Source: Psychrobacillus sp042945595
Lineage (GTDB): Bacteria; Bacillota; Bacilli; Bacillales_A; Planococcaceae
NCBI RefSeq assembly: GCF_042945595.1
Contig: NZ_CP168493.1
Coordinates: 1,736,001-1,800,000, forward strand
DNA: 64,000 nucleotides
Reading direction: 5' to 3'
Within the stretch, counting starts at the first letter, position 1; each line of letters opens with the position of its first letter. The notes below the pieces were generated by a model. It made no database searches and was not told the origin of the DNA. It saw only the letters and a program-made list of their open reading frames with translations. Shown in pieces: positions 42,707-50,789 of the stretch. The position numbers and the translations under genes are program-made.

Positions 42707-43723
42707 ATGAAAATTTTTAAAAAAATGATCTTTATTTCAGTATTTGCTTTGTTACTATCTGCTTGTAGTAACTCCATATCTCAAAAAGGGGACCCTGATA
42801 GTCAATTCACATCTCTTAAAGGCTGTCCTGATGCAGAAATTGAATGGGTGGATATGCTGATGATTGATGATATAAAATACGAGCATCATTTTCCAGAACC
42901 AGCGAATGAAAATCTTCCTATAACGATTGAAAAAGGCAGAGAAGTTGGTAAGGTGACTTATGAGATGGCTGATAGTGCATGTAGTAATCACAAGATGCAA
43001 AATGGTGATGCGGCATTTTTAAAAGAAGGAACAATCATTTATGAAATAAAAGGATATCCAACTTCCTTCGTAGTTGCTGCAAATGATGTTATATATGTAG
43101 CCAACACAAATAAAAAGGCGAAAACGGCAGGAGAACTTTACCCTATGGATAAGTTGGTGAAGAATATCTATATTCAAAGCACCGAAGATGGCAAGAGAAT
43201 GCATACATTCTCACAGTTTTCTAAGGATAAATTCCTTGCCGCATTTTATGACTTAAAATTAGAAGATGTACAGTCATTAATAGATGTAGGAAAGCTAGAA
43301 GGTACTCGCCTATTTTTAGAGATTGAACTTAATAACGGCGTTTCATTTAGGCTACTTTATTGGGGTGATTCCAATACATTTCATATAGGAGCAATTGGGA
43401 ACGATGAAATAAAGGAAGTAATTAACGACGAAGTAACAAATCTAAGTAACAATGAGTCAACAAGGATAATATCTGAAAATCTTCAAACTATTGCTTTTAA
43501 TAGTTTAACAGACATGGAGAAGAAGGAAATTGAGAACAAAGAGAAGGCTGAGATAGAAAAGATTGAGGAAGTTCCTGAAAACACAGACCTTGTAATTAAT
43601 GATTATGATAAAAACAATATCTACTCAGTTAAGTTTAAGAGTACTAATCAAGATTTGGGAGATATAGTTGTATTTGTAGATAATGTTAACAAAAAGACTA
43701 TTGGAATTCTCCTTAGAAAATAA
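42707..43723 (+). CDS. Two-part lipoprotein; C-terminal module duplicated at 48543
   Basis: 338 residues. Lipobox LSAC (Cys20). Residues about 35-235 form one domain (EIEWVDMLMIDDIKYEHHF, GTIIYEIKGYPTSFVVAANDVIYVAN, RLFLEIELNNGVSFRLLYWG). Residues about 248-338 (ISENLQTIAFNSLTDMEKKEIENKEKAEIEKIEE then VINDYDKNNIYSVKFKSTNQDLGDIVVFVDN) are almost identical in DNA and protein to the lipoprotein at 48543-48881. The fused arrangement indicates recombination between cassettes. AGGAGG upstream. Confidence 0.78.
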   Translation: MKIFKKMIFISVFALLLSACSNSISQKGDPDSQFTSLKGCPDAEIEWVDMLMIDDIKYEHHFPEPANENLPITIEKGREVGKVTYEMADSACSNHKMQNGDAAFLKEGTIIYEIKGYPTSFVVAANDVIYVANTNKKAKTAGELYPMDKLVKNIYIQSTEDGKRMHTFSQFSKDKFLAAFYDLKLEDVQSLIDVGKLEGTRLFLEIELNNGVSFRLLYWGDSNTFHIGAIGNDEIKEVINDEVTNLSNNESTRIISENLQTIAFNSLTDMEKKEIENKEKAEIEKIEEVPENTDLVINDYDKNNIYSVKFKSTNQDLGDIVVFVDNVNKKTIGILLRK

Positions 43724-43757
43724 AATATAAGTTGTAAACTGTTTTTCTTCTTCAACT

Positions 43758-43942
43758 ACCATGAAAATAAGTTTCTTCAATTATAGAAAAATGACAACAC
43801 TGAAAAAGACCCTAATCAATCGTTAAAAAAAGAGGAGAGCGTGTATTAATTAGCCTATGTTTTTCAGTGGACTACTAGTATTGACTCATCGAAACATTTT
43901 CATTCTCTGTGGTGCAGCACTATTTTTGTGCTGCATGGATGG
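43758..43942 (+). mobile_element. Palindromic small element, short form with covarying hairpin
   Basis: About 185 bp between TTCAACTA and CTAACGGGTGC of a left core. It shares CCATGAAAAT, GACTACTAGTATTGACTC-like and ATTTTCATTCTCTGTGG with 25908-26094. Its terminal stem is GCAGCAC opposite GTGCTGC where the other copies have GAAGCGC opposite GCGCTTC, so base pairs changed together. Confidence 0.78.
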
Positions 43943-44012
43943 CTAACGGGTGCTTTACTTTAAGAGGGGTAAAGCCTTTTTTTTATTAAACTAAAGCAGC
44001 AGTTTGGATTAA
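43942..44012 (+). repeat. Array repeat 45
   Basis: Left core CTAAC/GGGTGC/TTTACTT, interrupted at its left by the small element; hairpin GGGGTAAAGCC and T7; right core AACTAAA/GCAGCAG/TTTGGAT. Confidence 0.9.
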
Positions 44013-44069
44013 TAATCAATAACAATGTGGAGAGAATAAAGAGTAGACATAAATCAGAGGTGAATCTTG

Positions 44070-44480
44070 ATGGTTAAGCGATACTTAGTCTTATTGGGAT
44101 TTTTGTTGATTGTTCTTACTCTTACGCAAGTTGTTGTTAAATCAGAAACCAATTCAGAAGTAGAAGGCTTCTATGTCACAACGGAGGATATTATTTTAGA
44201 TATTATTTTACCAATTATTGACGAAAGAGTGATGAAGGAGTATGGACAGAATACTCTTAGTTGGCATTGGAATAGAATCGTTGGTATAACTTACAACGAC
44301 AATCATTCTTACGATGTTACTGTAAAAATCGAAATCGCTACGAAAAATCTTGATGAATCGAAAGAAGATATTGTTAAGGTAAGAATATCCCCATCCTGTG
44401 ATAGTAACAGCATTAATAAACAGATATGTAATCATGATTTCAAAATTGAAATACTAGATTATAAACATTCGTCCCCATGA
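44070..44480 (+). CDS. DUF3888-like exported protein (copy 3 of 5)
   Basis: 136 residues from ATG 44070, with GAGGTG 7 nt upstream. Signal segment (YLVLLGFLLIVLTLTQVVV), then VTTEDIILDIILPIIDERVMKEYGQ and HSYDVTVKIEIATKNLDESKEDIVKVRIS. This is the most divergent of the five copies, retaining the paired-helix start and the later strands but lacking the GAH-PP turn. Function unknown. Confidence 0.65.
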   Translation: MVKRYLVLLGFLLIVLTLTQVVVKSETNSEVEGFYVTTEDIILDIILPIIDERVMKEYGQNTLSWHWNRIVGITYNDNHSYDVTVKIEIATKNLDESKEDIVKVRISPSCDSNSINKQICNHDFKIEILDYKHSSP

Positions 44481-44493
44481 GAATTTGCATCCT

Positions 44494-44525
44494 TTTATTC
44501 AACTAACGGGTGCTTAGTTGAACAA
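44494..44525 (+). repeat. Array repeat 46, left-type core only
   Basis: TTCAACTAAC/GGGTGC/TTAGTTGAACAAG, a strong palindrome followed by GGGGATGCCTGTAAGGGTAGC without a right core. Confidence 0.88.
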
Positions 44526-44625
44526 GGGGATGCCTGTAAGGGTAGCTATTTCATCAAAATAAAATGAATGTTCCGAAAATTAAATAAGTTAGTTATAATG
44601 ATATTAGAAGGAGGAGTAGGAGCTA

Positions 44626-44871
44626 ATGAAGAAAAAAAATTATCTGTATATGTTTCTTGGCTTATTTTTAGCATTGACTATCGTCCCTGGCGTGTCTATG
44701 TGGTTAGGATTTTCTACACCATCTCAAGGAATCGCCCGTATGTTCACTGCTGTTTTAGGTGAATCAAGTTTAGTTAATGATATAATCGCTTTCAGTGTTT
44801 TGGGAGTGTTCATTGCATTAGTTATTTTAGGGGCATCAAAAGTAATGAAGAAAATGGAAAAAACTACTTAA
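44626..44871 (+). CDS. Small membrane protein of unknown function
   Basis: 81 residues with two helices (YMFLGLFLALTIVPGVSMWLGF and IIAFSVLGVFIALVILGASKV) and basic ends. AAGGAGGAG upstream. A hairpin-like GAGGAGC...GCTCTTTTTT follows at about 44912-44950. Confidence 0.68.
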   Translation: MKKKNYLYMFLGLFLALTIVPGVSMWLGFSTPSQGIARMFTAVLGESSLVNDIIAFSVLGVFIALVILGASKVMKKMEKTT

Positions 44872-44975
44872 ATTTTGTTCATTTAGATTTCAAGCTAATT
44901 AAATAGTGCAAAGAGGAGCAAGAAACTAATCCAGTTTTTCGCTCTTTTTTAATGCTATGACATTTAATCATTGTA

Positions 44976-45065
44976 CTTAAACTAACGGGTGCTTTAGCAG
45001 AACAAGGCTGTCAGTAGACTAGTTTTATTCCTATTCAACTAAAGCGGCAGTTTAGTGTAAGAAGG
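44976..45065 (+). repeat. Array repeat 47
   Basis: Left core AACTAAC/GGGTGC/TTTAGCA; degenerate hairpin GGCTGTCAGTAGACTAG; right core AACTAAA/GCGGCAG/TTTAGTG. Confidence 0.9.
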
Positions 45066-45123
45066 ATAGAAGGGAAATAAGTGCATTAAAACGAATTTTA
45101 ACGCTATAAGGGAGTGATGATAT

Positions 45124-45585
45124 TTGAAAAAAATTAATTTAATTTTGTCTTTAACACTTTTATCAACGGCAATGGTGTTACTTGGTTGCCAACAGGAGAG
45201 TGAAACTAGCAATCCAAAGAAACCTTATTCTTCTGAGGTGGCAATAGAGAATGGAGTTGTAGTCAATCTTCATGGAGAAATTAGTAACTTAGATAAATTT
45301 GAGAACTTTATAGAAAATGTTGAGAGTGGTACTAAAGATGAAATTCGTATCACAATGTACACTATTGAAGGAGCCCCAATTTTCTATAATTTAAATTATG
45401 AAGGTAACAAAATTCAATATACTTATGATAATTCACAAGATGGATATGCAGGTTCTGGAAAAGGAATAGAAAGTACGTCTTGTTCTTATATAGAATCAAG
45501 AAACACTGATAATGGGGTTGAGTACCATTTAAGTGAGTGTTCTTCGGAAATTGGAAATAACTTTTACTTTCGAGTTTCGGAATAA
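45124..45585 (+). CDS. DUF4362-like lipoprotein
   Basis: 153 residues from TTG at 45124, after GGGAGTGATG. Lipobox LLGC (Cys22). The mature part VVVNLHGEISNLDKFENFIENVESGTKDEIRITMYTIEGAPIFYNLNYEGNKI and a later SCSYIESRNTDNGVEYHLSEC matches what I know of DUF4362, a Bacillus lipoprotein family of unknown role. The two late Cys could pair. Confidence 0.75.
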   Translation: MKKINLILSLTLLSTAMVLLGCQQESETSNPKKPYSSEVAIENGVVVNLHGEISNLDKFENFIENVESGTKDEIRITMYTIEGAPIFYNLNYEGNKIQYTYDNSQDGYAGSGKGIESTSCSYIESRNTDNGVEYHLSECSSEIGNNFYFRVSE

Positions 45586-45614
45586 AGAAAAGTAGTAATA
45601 ATGTGAAATATTTT

Positions 45615-45698
45615 ACTTAAATTAACGGGTGCTTTACTTCAAGAAGGAGTAAAGCCTTTTTTCTTATTGAACTAAAGCAGCAGGTTAACACAATAAGA
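45615..45698 (+). repeat. Array repeat 48
   Basis: TGTGAAA leader; left core AATTAAC/GGGTGC/TTTACTT; hairpin GGAGTAAAGCC and T6; right core AACTAAA/GCAGCAG/GTTAACA. Confidence 0.92.
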
Positions 45699-45742
45699 AA
45701 ACGTGGTAAAATAGATAAACGATTTACATAGTGGAGGAAAAT

Positions 45743-46114
45743 ATGGATAGTATCGTAAAACAACTAACTGATATTGAAAAAGAATTGAGTAAGCCATTTC
45801 CTTATAGAGATACCAATAAAATACAAGAAGATTTTTCTGAGGATTTTTCAATGTTATTAGAAGATGAAGATTGTCTTACTGCTGATTTTAATACTTACTG
45901 TATGAATATTGCTGGTACTCTAAGTTATGTTTTGGTTGAGCAAACAAGCCAAGTACCTAAGCATAATATTAAGGATTTAGAGATGACCTTCTTTCAACAT
46001 TTTAAACAATACAAATTTCTCGAAGATAAAATTGATAACTATAAAGAGTTCTTTCAGGAGTACAAAAATTTCGAGAAAACAAGACAATTGTTACTACTAT
46101 TGCTAAAAAAATAA
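45743..46114 (+). CDS. Small helical cytoplasmic protein, function unknown
   Basis: 123 residues from the ATG at 45743, after GGAGG. It is acidic and helical (DSIVKQLTDIEKELSKPFPYRD, FSEDFSMLLEDEDCLTADFNTYCMNIAGTLSYVLVEQ, FFQHFKQYKFLEDKIDNYKEFFQEYKNFEKTRQLLLLLLKK). No signal or membrane segment. The size and acidity are like immunity proteins, but I recognise no family. Confidence 0.65.
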   Translation: MDSIVKQLTDIEKELSKPFPYRDTNKIQEDFSEDFSMLLEDEDCLTADFNTYCMNIAGTLSYVLVEQTSQVPKHNIKDLEMTFFQHFKQYKFLEDKIDNYKEFFQEYKNFEKTRQLLLLLLKK

Positions 46115-46119
46115 TTATT

Positions 46120-46196
46120 TCTTCTTCAACTAACGGGTGCTTTAGTTCAATAAGGAGTAAAGCCTTTTTTACTAACGACACAGTTTAGTTGAAAAA
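46120..46196 (+). repeat. Array repeat 49
   Basis: Left core AACTAAC/GGGTGC/TTTAGTT (complete palindrome); hairpin GGAGTAAAGCC and T6; right core TACTAAC/GACACAG/TTTAGTT. Confidence 0.93.
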
Positions 46197-46269
46197 GGAG
46201 ATACTTATTTGAAACGTATTTGAAATCTATTTTTGCTGATATTTATACTTGCTTTAAGGGGGAGTATTT

Positions 46270-46485
46270 TTGAAAAATACAAAGTTAAGAATAGTATGGA
46301 TTATTCCTAATGTATTTTGTTACTTGATACTATTTGGATTGTCCGTGTGGGTAGTAGTTAATGGCAAAGTATTACAAGAATTCAATACATTATATATTTA
46401 CGTTATATTTATGTTTTTACAGTTGTTAGTGTCAGTATTAGGTAGTTACCGAATTTGGACGTGGATAAAAGAAGGCAAAATGTAA
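46270..46485 (+). CDS. Small membrane protein of unknown function
   Basis: 71 residues from TTG at 46270, with AAGGGGGAG upstream. Two helices (IIPNVFCYLILFGLSVWVVV and YIYVIFMFLQLLVSVLGSY). Family unknown. Confidence 0.66.
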   Translation: MKNTKLRIVWIIPNVFCYLILFGLSVWVVVNGKVLQEFNTLYIYVIFMFLQLLVSVLGSYRIWTWIKEGKM

Positions 46486-46495
46486 AAAATATTAT

Positions 46496-46570
46496 TATGC
46501 TAACGGGTGCTTTACTTCAATAAGGAGTAGAGCCTTTTTTTTTACTAACCCAGCAGTTTAGTTGAATAAG
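46496..46570 (+). repeat. Array repeat 50
   Basis: Left core GCTAAC/GGGTGC/TTTACTT; hairpin GGAGTAGAGCC and T9; right core TACTAAC/CCAGCAG/TTTAGTT. Confidence 0.92.
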
Positions 46571-46639
46571 AACTATGCAAAATTCAAAGGTTTTTTAACT
46601 GAGATACAGAATAAGTACTGTTAATATTGTAAGGGGAGA

Positions 46640-46849
46640 ATGGAGGGTATTTTAATTATGGAAGGGTTTATAAGTATTGTGTTTATGATTATTGGATTGC
46701 TTGTATTATATTATGTAATACAGGCAGCAGTTACTAAAGGAATTAACAATTCAATAGTTGGGAAATTACTTGAAGGAAAAGATGAAAGTTTAAGTGTTAA
46801 TGAACTTCTTAATAAATATGGAAAAATAGAAGAGAACAAAAAGAGTTAA
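46640..46849 (+). CDS. Small membrane protein with charged tail
   Basis: 69 residues; the ATG at 46658 is an alternative start with GGAGGG 10 nt upstream. One helix (ISIVFMIIGLLVLYYVIQAAV) and an acidic/basic tail ending EENKKS. Similar in layout to the protein at 41597. Function unknown. Confidence 0.62.
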   Translation: MEGILIMEGFISIVFMIIGLLVLYYVIQAAVTKGINNSIVGKLLEGKDESLSVNELLNKYGKIEENKKS

Positions 46850-46923
46850 CACTAAAGTTAGATTTAGATATATCCTGAAGACGTTAACCAACATACTTGA
46901 TTCATATAGTTTGTGAAGGGGTG

Positions 46924-46956
46924 TACTTAAACTAACAGGTGCGATTGTTGAATAAG
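46924..46956 (+). repeat. Array repeat 51, left-type core only
   Basis: AACTAAC/AGGTGC/GATTGTTGAATAAGC, with the GTTTGTGAAGG leader. Confidence 0.8.
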
Positions 46957-46992
46957 CGTTTTGAATAAATATTATTAAAACGGGGGTGAATA

Positions 46993-47259
46993 ATGATGAC
47001 GAAAAACTACGCACTATACGGACTTATTGCATTGAGTATAATTCTTACCATTTCAGGCTTTATCCAACTATTGAATAGCATTGAAAATGCTATTCATTCT
47101 GCAAATGATTATATATCTACGGGTGGGAGTGCGGAAACATTTATACCTATAACCAATGGATATATTGCAACTAATGTTACTAAGGGTGGAATTATGTTTT
47201 TTGTAGGTCTAATATTCCTTTGTGTTTCTATTCTTAACCTATCCAAGAAATTGAACTAA
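46993..47259 (+). CDS. Small membrane protein of unknown function
   Basis: 88 residues; ATG at 46993 or 46996 after GGGGGTG. Two helices (LYGLIALSIILTISGFIQLL and IMFFVGLIFLCVSILNL) flank an outside loop of about 40 residues (ENAIHSANDYISTGGSAETFIPITNGYIATNVTK). The stop codon sits in the next left core. Family unknown. Confidence 0.66.
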   Translation: MMTKNYALYGLIALSIILTISGFIQLLNSIENAIHSANDYISTGGSAETFIPITNGYIATNVTKGGIMFFVGLIFLCVSILNLSKKLN

Positions 47260-47280
47260 CGGGTGCTTTACTTCATTAAG
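47249..47280 (+). repeat. Array repeat 52, left-type core
   Basis: AACTAAC/GGGTGC/TTTACTTCATTAAG. The right half is lost; foreign sequence follows. Confidence 0.85.
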
Positions 47281-47455
47281 GGAAGCTATAAAATTGGCAC
47301 AAATGTGATGTTTGAACACCTTAACGATGATAATCTTAGAAGTAGAGCAGGCTTGCTTCTTTTCACCATGTTCTAAAGGAGACAACGGGAACTTTGATGC
47401 AGCATTAAAGTATGGTGAAACACCAATTAGCTATGAATTCACTATTAAAAATTAA
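47281..47455 (+). pseudogene. Truncated gene tail
   Basis: The frame ending GNFDAALKYGETPISYEFTIKN before a stop looks like a genuine C-terminus without an upstream start. It joins directly to a broken array repeat, so a deletion probably fused two cassettes. Confidence 0.45.
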
Positions 47456-47456
47456 A

Positions 47457-47478
47457 TGAGGGGATTTATCCCCTCACT
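47457..47478 (-). terminator. Terminator between the gene tail and the DUF3888-like gene
   Basis: TGAGGGGAT pairs with ATCCCCTCA. It can serve either direction. Confidence 0.65.
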
Positions 47479-47485
47479 TATTTCG

Positions 47486-47887
47486 TTAACTTTTGCATAT
47501 TTTTTTCGCTTTTTCAATTGGAACATCTTTAGTTTCCTCTACATCAAGAACTTTAAAGACACTAAAAGGTTGCAAGGTAAAATTAATTACATATAAATTA
47601 AAGGGTTGATCGTGTGCTCCTTCGTATGTAACTAATTGTACAGTTAATTTATGACTGTTAGTGTTATTATTTATTCTTTCTATATTTAGTATTTTCTCGC
47701 AAAAGTAAGCTTTTCCTTTTGTTATATCATAAAAATTATTTTCCAATTGATGTAAGAGACTCTCTTCTAATAGTATTTCCCTATCCACACTTGCTGCCGT
47801 ACCAAAAGCAGATACTTTTGGTATAAGGTAGATCAACAAAACGAAACATGTAATTAATGTAAATATCCATAGAAATTTTTCTTTCAT
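47486..47887 (-). CDS. DUF3888-like exported protein (copy 4 of 5)
   Basis: 133 residues. Signal segment (FLWIFTLITCFVLLIYLIPKVSA), helical ILLEESLLHQLENNFYDITKGKAYFCEKILNIERI and strands HKLTVQLVTYEGAHDQPFNLYVINFTLQPFSVFKV. The TYEGAHDQPF turn is shared with copies 2 and 5. GGAGGG upstream on the minus strand. Confidence 0.75.
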   Translation of the reverse strand: MKEKFLWIFTLITCFVLLIYLIPKVSAFGTAASVDREILLEESLLHQLENNFYDITKGKAYFCEKILNIERINNNTNSHKLTVQLVTYEGAHDQPFNLYVINFTLQPFSVFKVLDVEETKDVPIEKAKKICKS

Positions 47888-47998
47888 TAATTTTATCCCT
47901 CCATTCCTTTTTATTAATCCCGTAAAATAGAATATAATACATTTTTTAATATATCGTTATACAATAGAGGGATATATGAAATTGTTGAAAAAAGTTAT

Positions 47999-48028
47999 TT
48001 TACTAACGCCGCAGGTTAGCACAAGAAG
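47999..48028 (+). repeat. Array repeat 53, right-type core only
   Basis: TACTAAC/GCCGCAG/GTTAGCACAAGAAG. Confidence 0.85.
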
Positions 48029-48083
48029 AATGAAACGAAATAGATGTCTAACCGTATAAATAATTAGTAGAGGTGGGATAATC

Positions 48084-48374
48084 TTGAAGTATTTTCTGTT
48101 TGGAATAGGTTTATCACTAATCGGAATTTTAATATCAATAATTCTTTGGGGAATTAATAAAGCATATTTGGTTACAGGAATTATAGGTTTCGTCTTTATC
48201 GGAATTTCGATGGTAATGTCAGGTTCAATTGCAAGTGGAGACAGAATGAGGGCGAATTTCGCTACTGAATCAGCAGAAGACAGAAAGGAACGAATTAGAG
48301 TAACATCAAACTCGTTACTTATCGGTTTACCTAGCGTTTTAACAGCCGTTTTACTTTATTATTTAACTACCTAG
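48084..48374 (+). CDS. DUF5316-like membrane protein
   Basis: 96 residues from TTG at 48084, after AGAGGTGGG. Three helices, with the loop SGSIASGDRMRANFATESAEDRKERIR between the second and third, which I recognise from DUF5316 of Bacillus. Function unknown. Confidence 0.7.
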   Translation: MKYFLFGIGLSLIGILISIILWGINKAYLVTGIIGFVFIGISMVMSGSIASGDRMRANFATESAEDRKERIRVTSNSLLIGLPSVLTAVLLYYLTT

Positions 48375-48420
48375 AGTTTGGGACTTCCGATTATGCTACT
48401 GAAATAGGGCGACCTTTTCG

Positions 48421-48503
48421 TTATTCAACTATCGGGTGATTTACTTCAAGAAGGAGTAAAGCCTTTTTTCTTATTGAACTAAAGCGGCAGTTTAGTTGAA
48501 CAA
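48421..48503 (+). repeat. Array repeat 54
   Basis: Left core AACTATC/GGGTGA/TTTACTT; hairpin GGAGTAAAGCC and T6; right core AACTAAA/GCGGCAG/TTTAGTT. Confidence 0.92.
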
Positions 48504-48542
48504 GAAAAAAATAAGTAATAATAAAACAAGGGGGAAAACTTT

Positions 48543-48881
48543 ATGAAAAAACTATTTATTATCTGTTTAATTGCCTTAGGAATTCTATCAGCTTGTGAAA
48601 ACACATCCAATGAGTCAACAGGGCAAATATCTGAAAATCTTCAAAATATTGCTTTTAATAGTTTAACAGACATGGAGAAGAAGGAAATTGAGAATAAAGA
48701 GAAGGCTGAGATACAAAAGATAGAGGAAGTTCCTGAAAACACAGACCTTGTAATTAATGATTATGATAAAAATAATATCTACTCAGTTAAGTTTAAGAGT
48801 ACTAATCAAGATTTGGGAGATATAGTTGTATTTGTAGATAATGTTAACAAAAAGACTATTGGAATTCTCCTTAGAAAATAA
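48543..48881 (+). CDS. Lipoprotein sharing the C-terminal module of 42707-43723
   Basis: 112 residues. A distinct lipoprotein signal (LFIICLIALGILSAC) is joined at about residue 22, around NESTGQISENLQ, to an 85-residue module almost identical to the end of the 338-residue lipoprotein; DNA identity continues past the stop into AAAATATAAG and GTTGTAAACTG. It shows that modules move between cassettes by recombination at short homologies such as AATGAGTCAACA. Confidence 0.8.
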   Translation: MKKLFIICLIALGILSACENTSNESTGQISENLQNIAFNSLTDMEKKEIENKEKAEIQKIEEVPENTDLVINDYDKNNIYSVKFKSTNQDLGDIVVFVDNVNKKTIGILLRK

Positions 48882-48910
48882 AATATAAGCAATATTGTTG
48901 TAAACTGTTT

Positions 48911-48996
48911 TTCTTATTCAACTAACGGGTGCTTTACTTCAAGAAGGAGGAAATTCTTTTTCTTATTGAACTAACGAAGCAGTTTAGTTGAAGAAT
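48911..48996 (+). repeat. Array repeat 55
   Basis: Left core AACTAAC/GGGTGC/TTTACTT; weakened hairpin GGAGGAAATTC; right core AACTAAC/GAAGCAG/TTTAGTT. Confidence 0.92.
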
Positions 48997-49055
48997 AATT
49001 TAAAGACTTTAGGGGAAAATACTCATTAATTAAATCTATATTAAAGGAGTATTCG

Positions 49056-49886
49056 ATGAAGAAAATCCTGACAATATTATCTTTTGTCCTTCTGAGTATC
49101 TATATTAATAACCATCAAGTGATTGCGGAAAAACCCCCGAATGAGGACTTATACAAAGATGCATTGTTAACATTAATTTCAGGAAATCTTGATGCCCAAA
49201 GTGAGCAACCTGATTATAAACTTATATATGATACATTGATTACATCCCTTGACCCATCCATACAAAAGGAAATTAATAATTACTATGGATATCCCAAACA
49301 ATATGGTTTATATGATGCTAAGATTTTGAGTATTACAAGAGAGCATGAGGGAAGTTTTGATTTTAATGCAGAAATCCAAATCACAACATTTGAACATGCA
49401 CATGACCCTCCTAATGGGAAGGAAACAATGACTTTTAATATAAGTCCATTTGGGGTTAAAACCATTAGCTTTAAACATGAGGGAGATAAATTAGAAAAGG
49501 ATATAAATGAATTTTATAAAGCAACACTTTCAGATATAAAACAGTCTTTTAATTTGAATTTAGAGTCTTACTCTTCTTACACATACAATCAATTGCAATA
49601 TCAAACAGAATTAAATAATGAATTTAAAACTCTTTTTAATATTGCAGAAGAAATAGTAACCAACATTTTGCTTCCCGAGAGAAAGATACCCTACAAAAAT
49701 GTTATTGACCCTGTAACCTTTATAAAAGGCAATACAGGTTATATGCTCTTTAAAAAGTCTGATGGTACAAATGTAAATTATCAAGTACAAAAGAAAGATG
49801 GTAATTGGATAGTAACAGATGAAAATAGTAAACAAGGTAAGAAAATGGATTATAAATTACCATGGTATGTATGGGAAAAAAATTAA
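49056..49886 (+). CDS. DUF3888-like exported protein, long form (copy 5 of 5)
   Basis: 276 residues, about twice the length of the other copies. Signal segment (ILTILSFVLLSIYINNHQVIA), then LIYDTLITSLDPSIQKEINNYYGYPKQYGLYDAKILSI and DFNAEIQITTFEHAHDPPNGKETMTFNIS, the DUF3888 pattern, followed by an extra C-terminal domain (LPERKIPYKNVIDPVTFIKGNTGYMLFKKSDGTNVNYQVQKKDGNWIV). AAGGAG upstream; own terminator follows. Confidence 0.78.
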   Translation: MKKILTILSFVLLSIYINNHQVIAEKPPNEDLYKDALLTLISGNLDAQSEQPDYKLIYDTLITSLDPSIQKEINNYYGYPKQYGLYDAKILSITREHEGSFDFNAEIQITTFEHAHDPPNGKETMTFNISPFGVKTISFKHEGDKLEKDINEFYKATLSDIKQSFNLNLESYSSYTYNQLQYQTELNNEFKTLFNIAEEIVTNILLPERKIPYKNVIDPVTFIKGNTGYMLFKKSDGTNVNYQVQKKDGNWIVTDENSKQGKKMDYKLPWYVWEKN

Positions 49887-49917
49887 GCCTACTGATTAAT
49901 TCAGTTAGGCTTTTTTA
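49885..49917 (+). terminator. Intrinsic terminator
   Basis: AAGCCTACTGA pairs with TCAGTTAGGCTT, followed by TTTT. Confidence 0.85.
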
Positions 49918-50015
49918 ATAATATAAAATGTGTGTGTATGGTTTCAGTGTGTAGTATTTGAAGCGGGCTTTCAAACTGAATTTTTAGCGGAATTGAAAGA
50001 TATCGTGTCCTAATC

Positions 50016-50154
50016 CTTATTCAACTAACGGAGTGCTTTGGCAGAACAAGACCATCATTTCGATGGTCTATTTATTTATCCAAAACATCAATTAAATCTC
50101 AGAAATCCATTGTGAAATGTTACACTTAAACTAACGCAGCAGGTTAGTTGAAGA
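50016..50154 (+). repeat. Array repeat 56, long variant
   Basis: Left core AACTAAC/GGAGTGC/TTTGGCA; hairpin GACCATCATTTCGATGGTC; tail with CCAAAACATCAA and TTGTGAAATGTTACACTT; right core AACTAAC/GCAGCAG/GTTAGTT. Confidence 0.92.
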
Positions 50155-50239
50155 AGAAGATGTTTTTGAATGTATGTTAAAGCGATATATTTATGGAAAT
50201 TTATTGAAGTTAAAAAGTGTGAAGATAGGGGTGGATACA

Positions 50240-50575
50240 TTGAAGAAAGCAATAACAATAGGTTTAATTTTTGTTTCTATTTTGCTATCAGGATGTAATT
50301 CGACCAAATTAAGCAGTGCTGAATTTACAAACACTACACCAGCCGTAATTAAAATGGATAACTTAACTTATCTAATGACCGATGAAGTTTTATCTACTAA
50401 CGAGGTTGAAGAACAAATAGGAAAAATCACTAAAATTTATGCAATTGTATCTTACCCTGAAGACCAAGACCCATATAAAAGTCCGAGTAAAATTTTTAAA
50501 GTAAAGGATATAAATATCGAAGAGTCAATAGCAATTCAAGTTAATGACAAACTATATAAAGTAAATATTAACTAA
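50240..50575 (+). CDS. Lipoprotein, possibly lantibiotic-immunity-like
   Basis: 111 residues from TTG at 50240, after AGGGGTGG. Lipobox LSGC (Cys18). Mature part AVIKMDNLTYLMTDEVLSTNEVEEQIGKITKIYAIVSYP then SPSKIFKVKDINIEESIAIQVNDKLYKVNIN. The YLMTDE...IGKI pattern recalls NisI/SpaI-type immunity lipoproteins of Bacillus, a weak resemblance. Single-gene cassette. Confidence 0.68.
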   Translation: MKKAITIGLIFVSILLSGCNSTKLSSAEFTNTTPAVIKMDNLTYLMTDEVLSTNEVEEQIGKITKIYAIVSYPEDQDPYKSPSKIFKVKDINIEESIAIQVNDKLYKVNIN

Positions 50576-50720
50576 AAAAACATTAATAATTGAATGTACT
50601 TTGGTAAAGTTTTGATACAGCCTTTGCTATTTCTGTAAAGGTATTAACTGTTATCTTATTCGGTTTTTGACACTCTGAAATAAGAGTATTTTGGAAAAGT
50701 ATCAGAGTTAATAGGATATT

Positions 50721-50757
50721 CCTTATTCAACTAACGAAGCAGGTTAGTTTAATAAGA
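50721..50757 (+). repeat. Array repeat 57, right-type core only
   Basis: TTCAACTAAC/GAAGCAG/GTTAGTTTAATAAG. Confidence 0.9.
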
Positions 50758-50789
50758 ATGTTGTTATATTAGAAAAAGGGGTAGATGAT

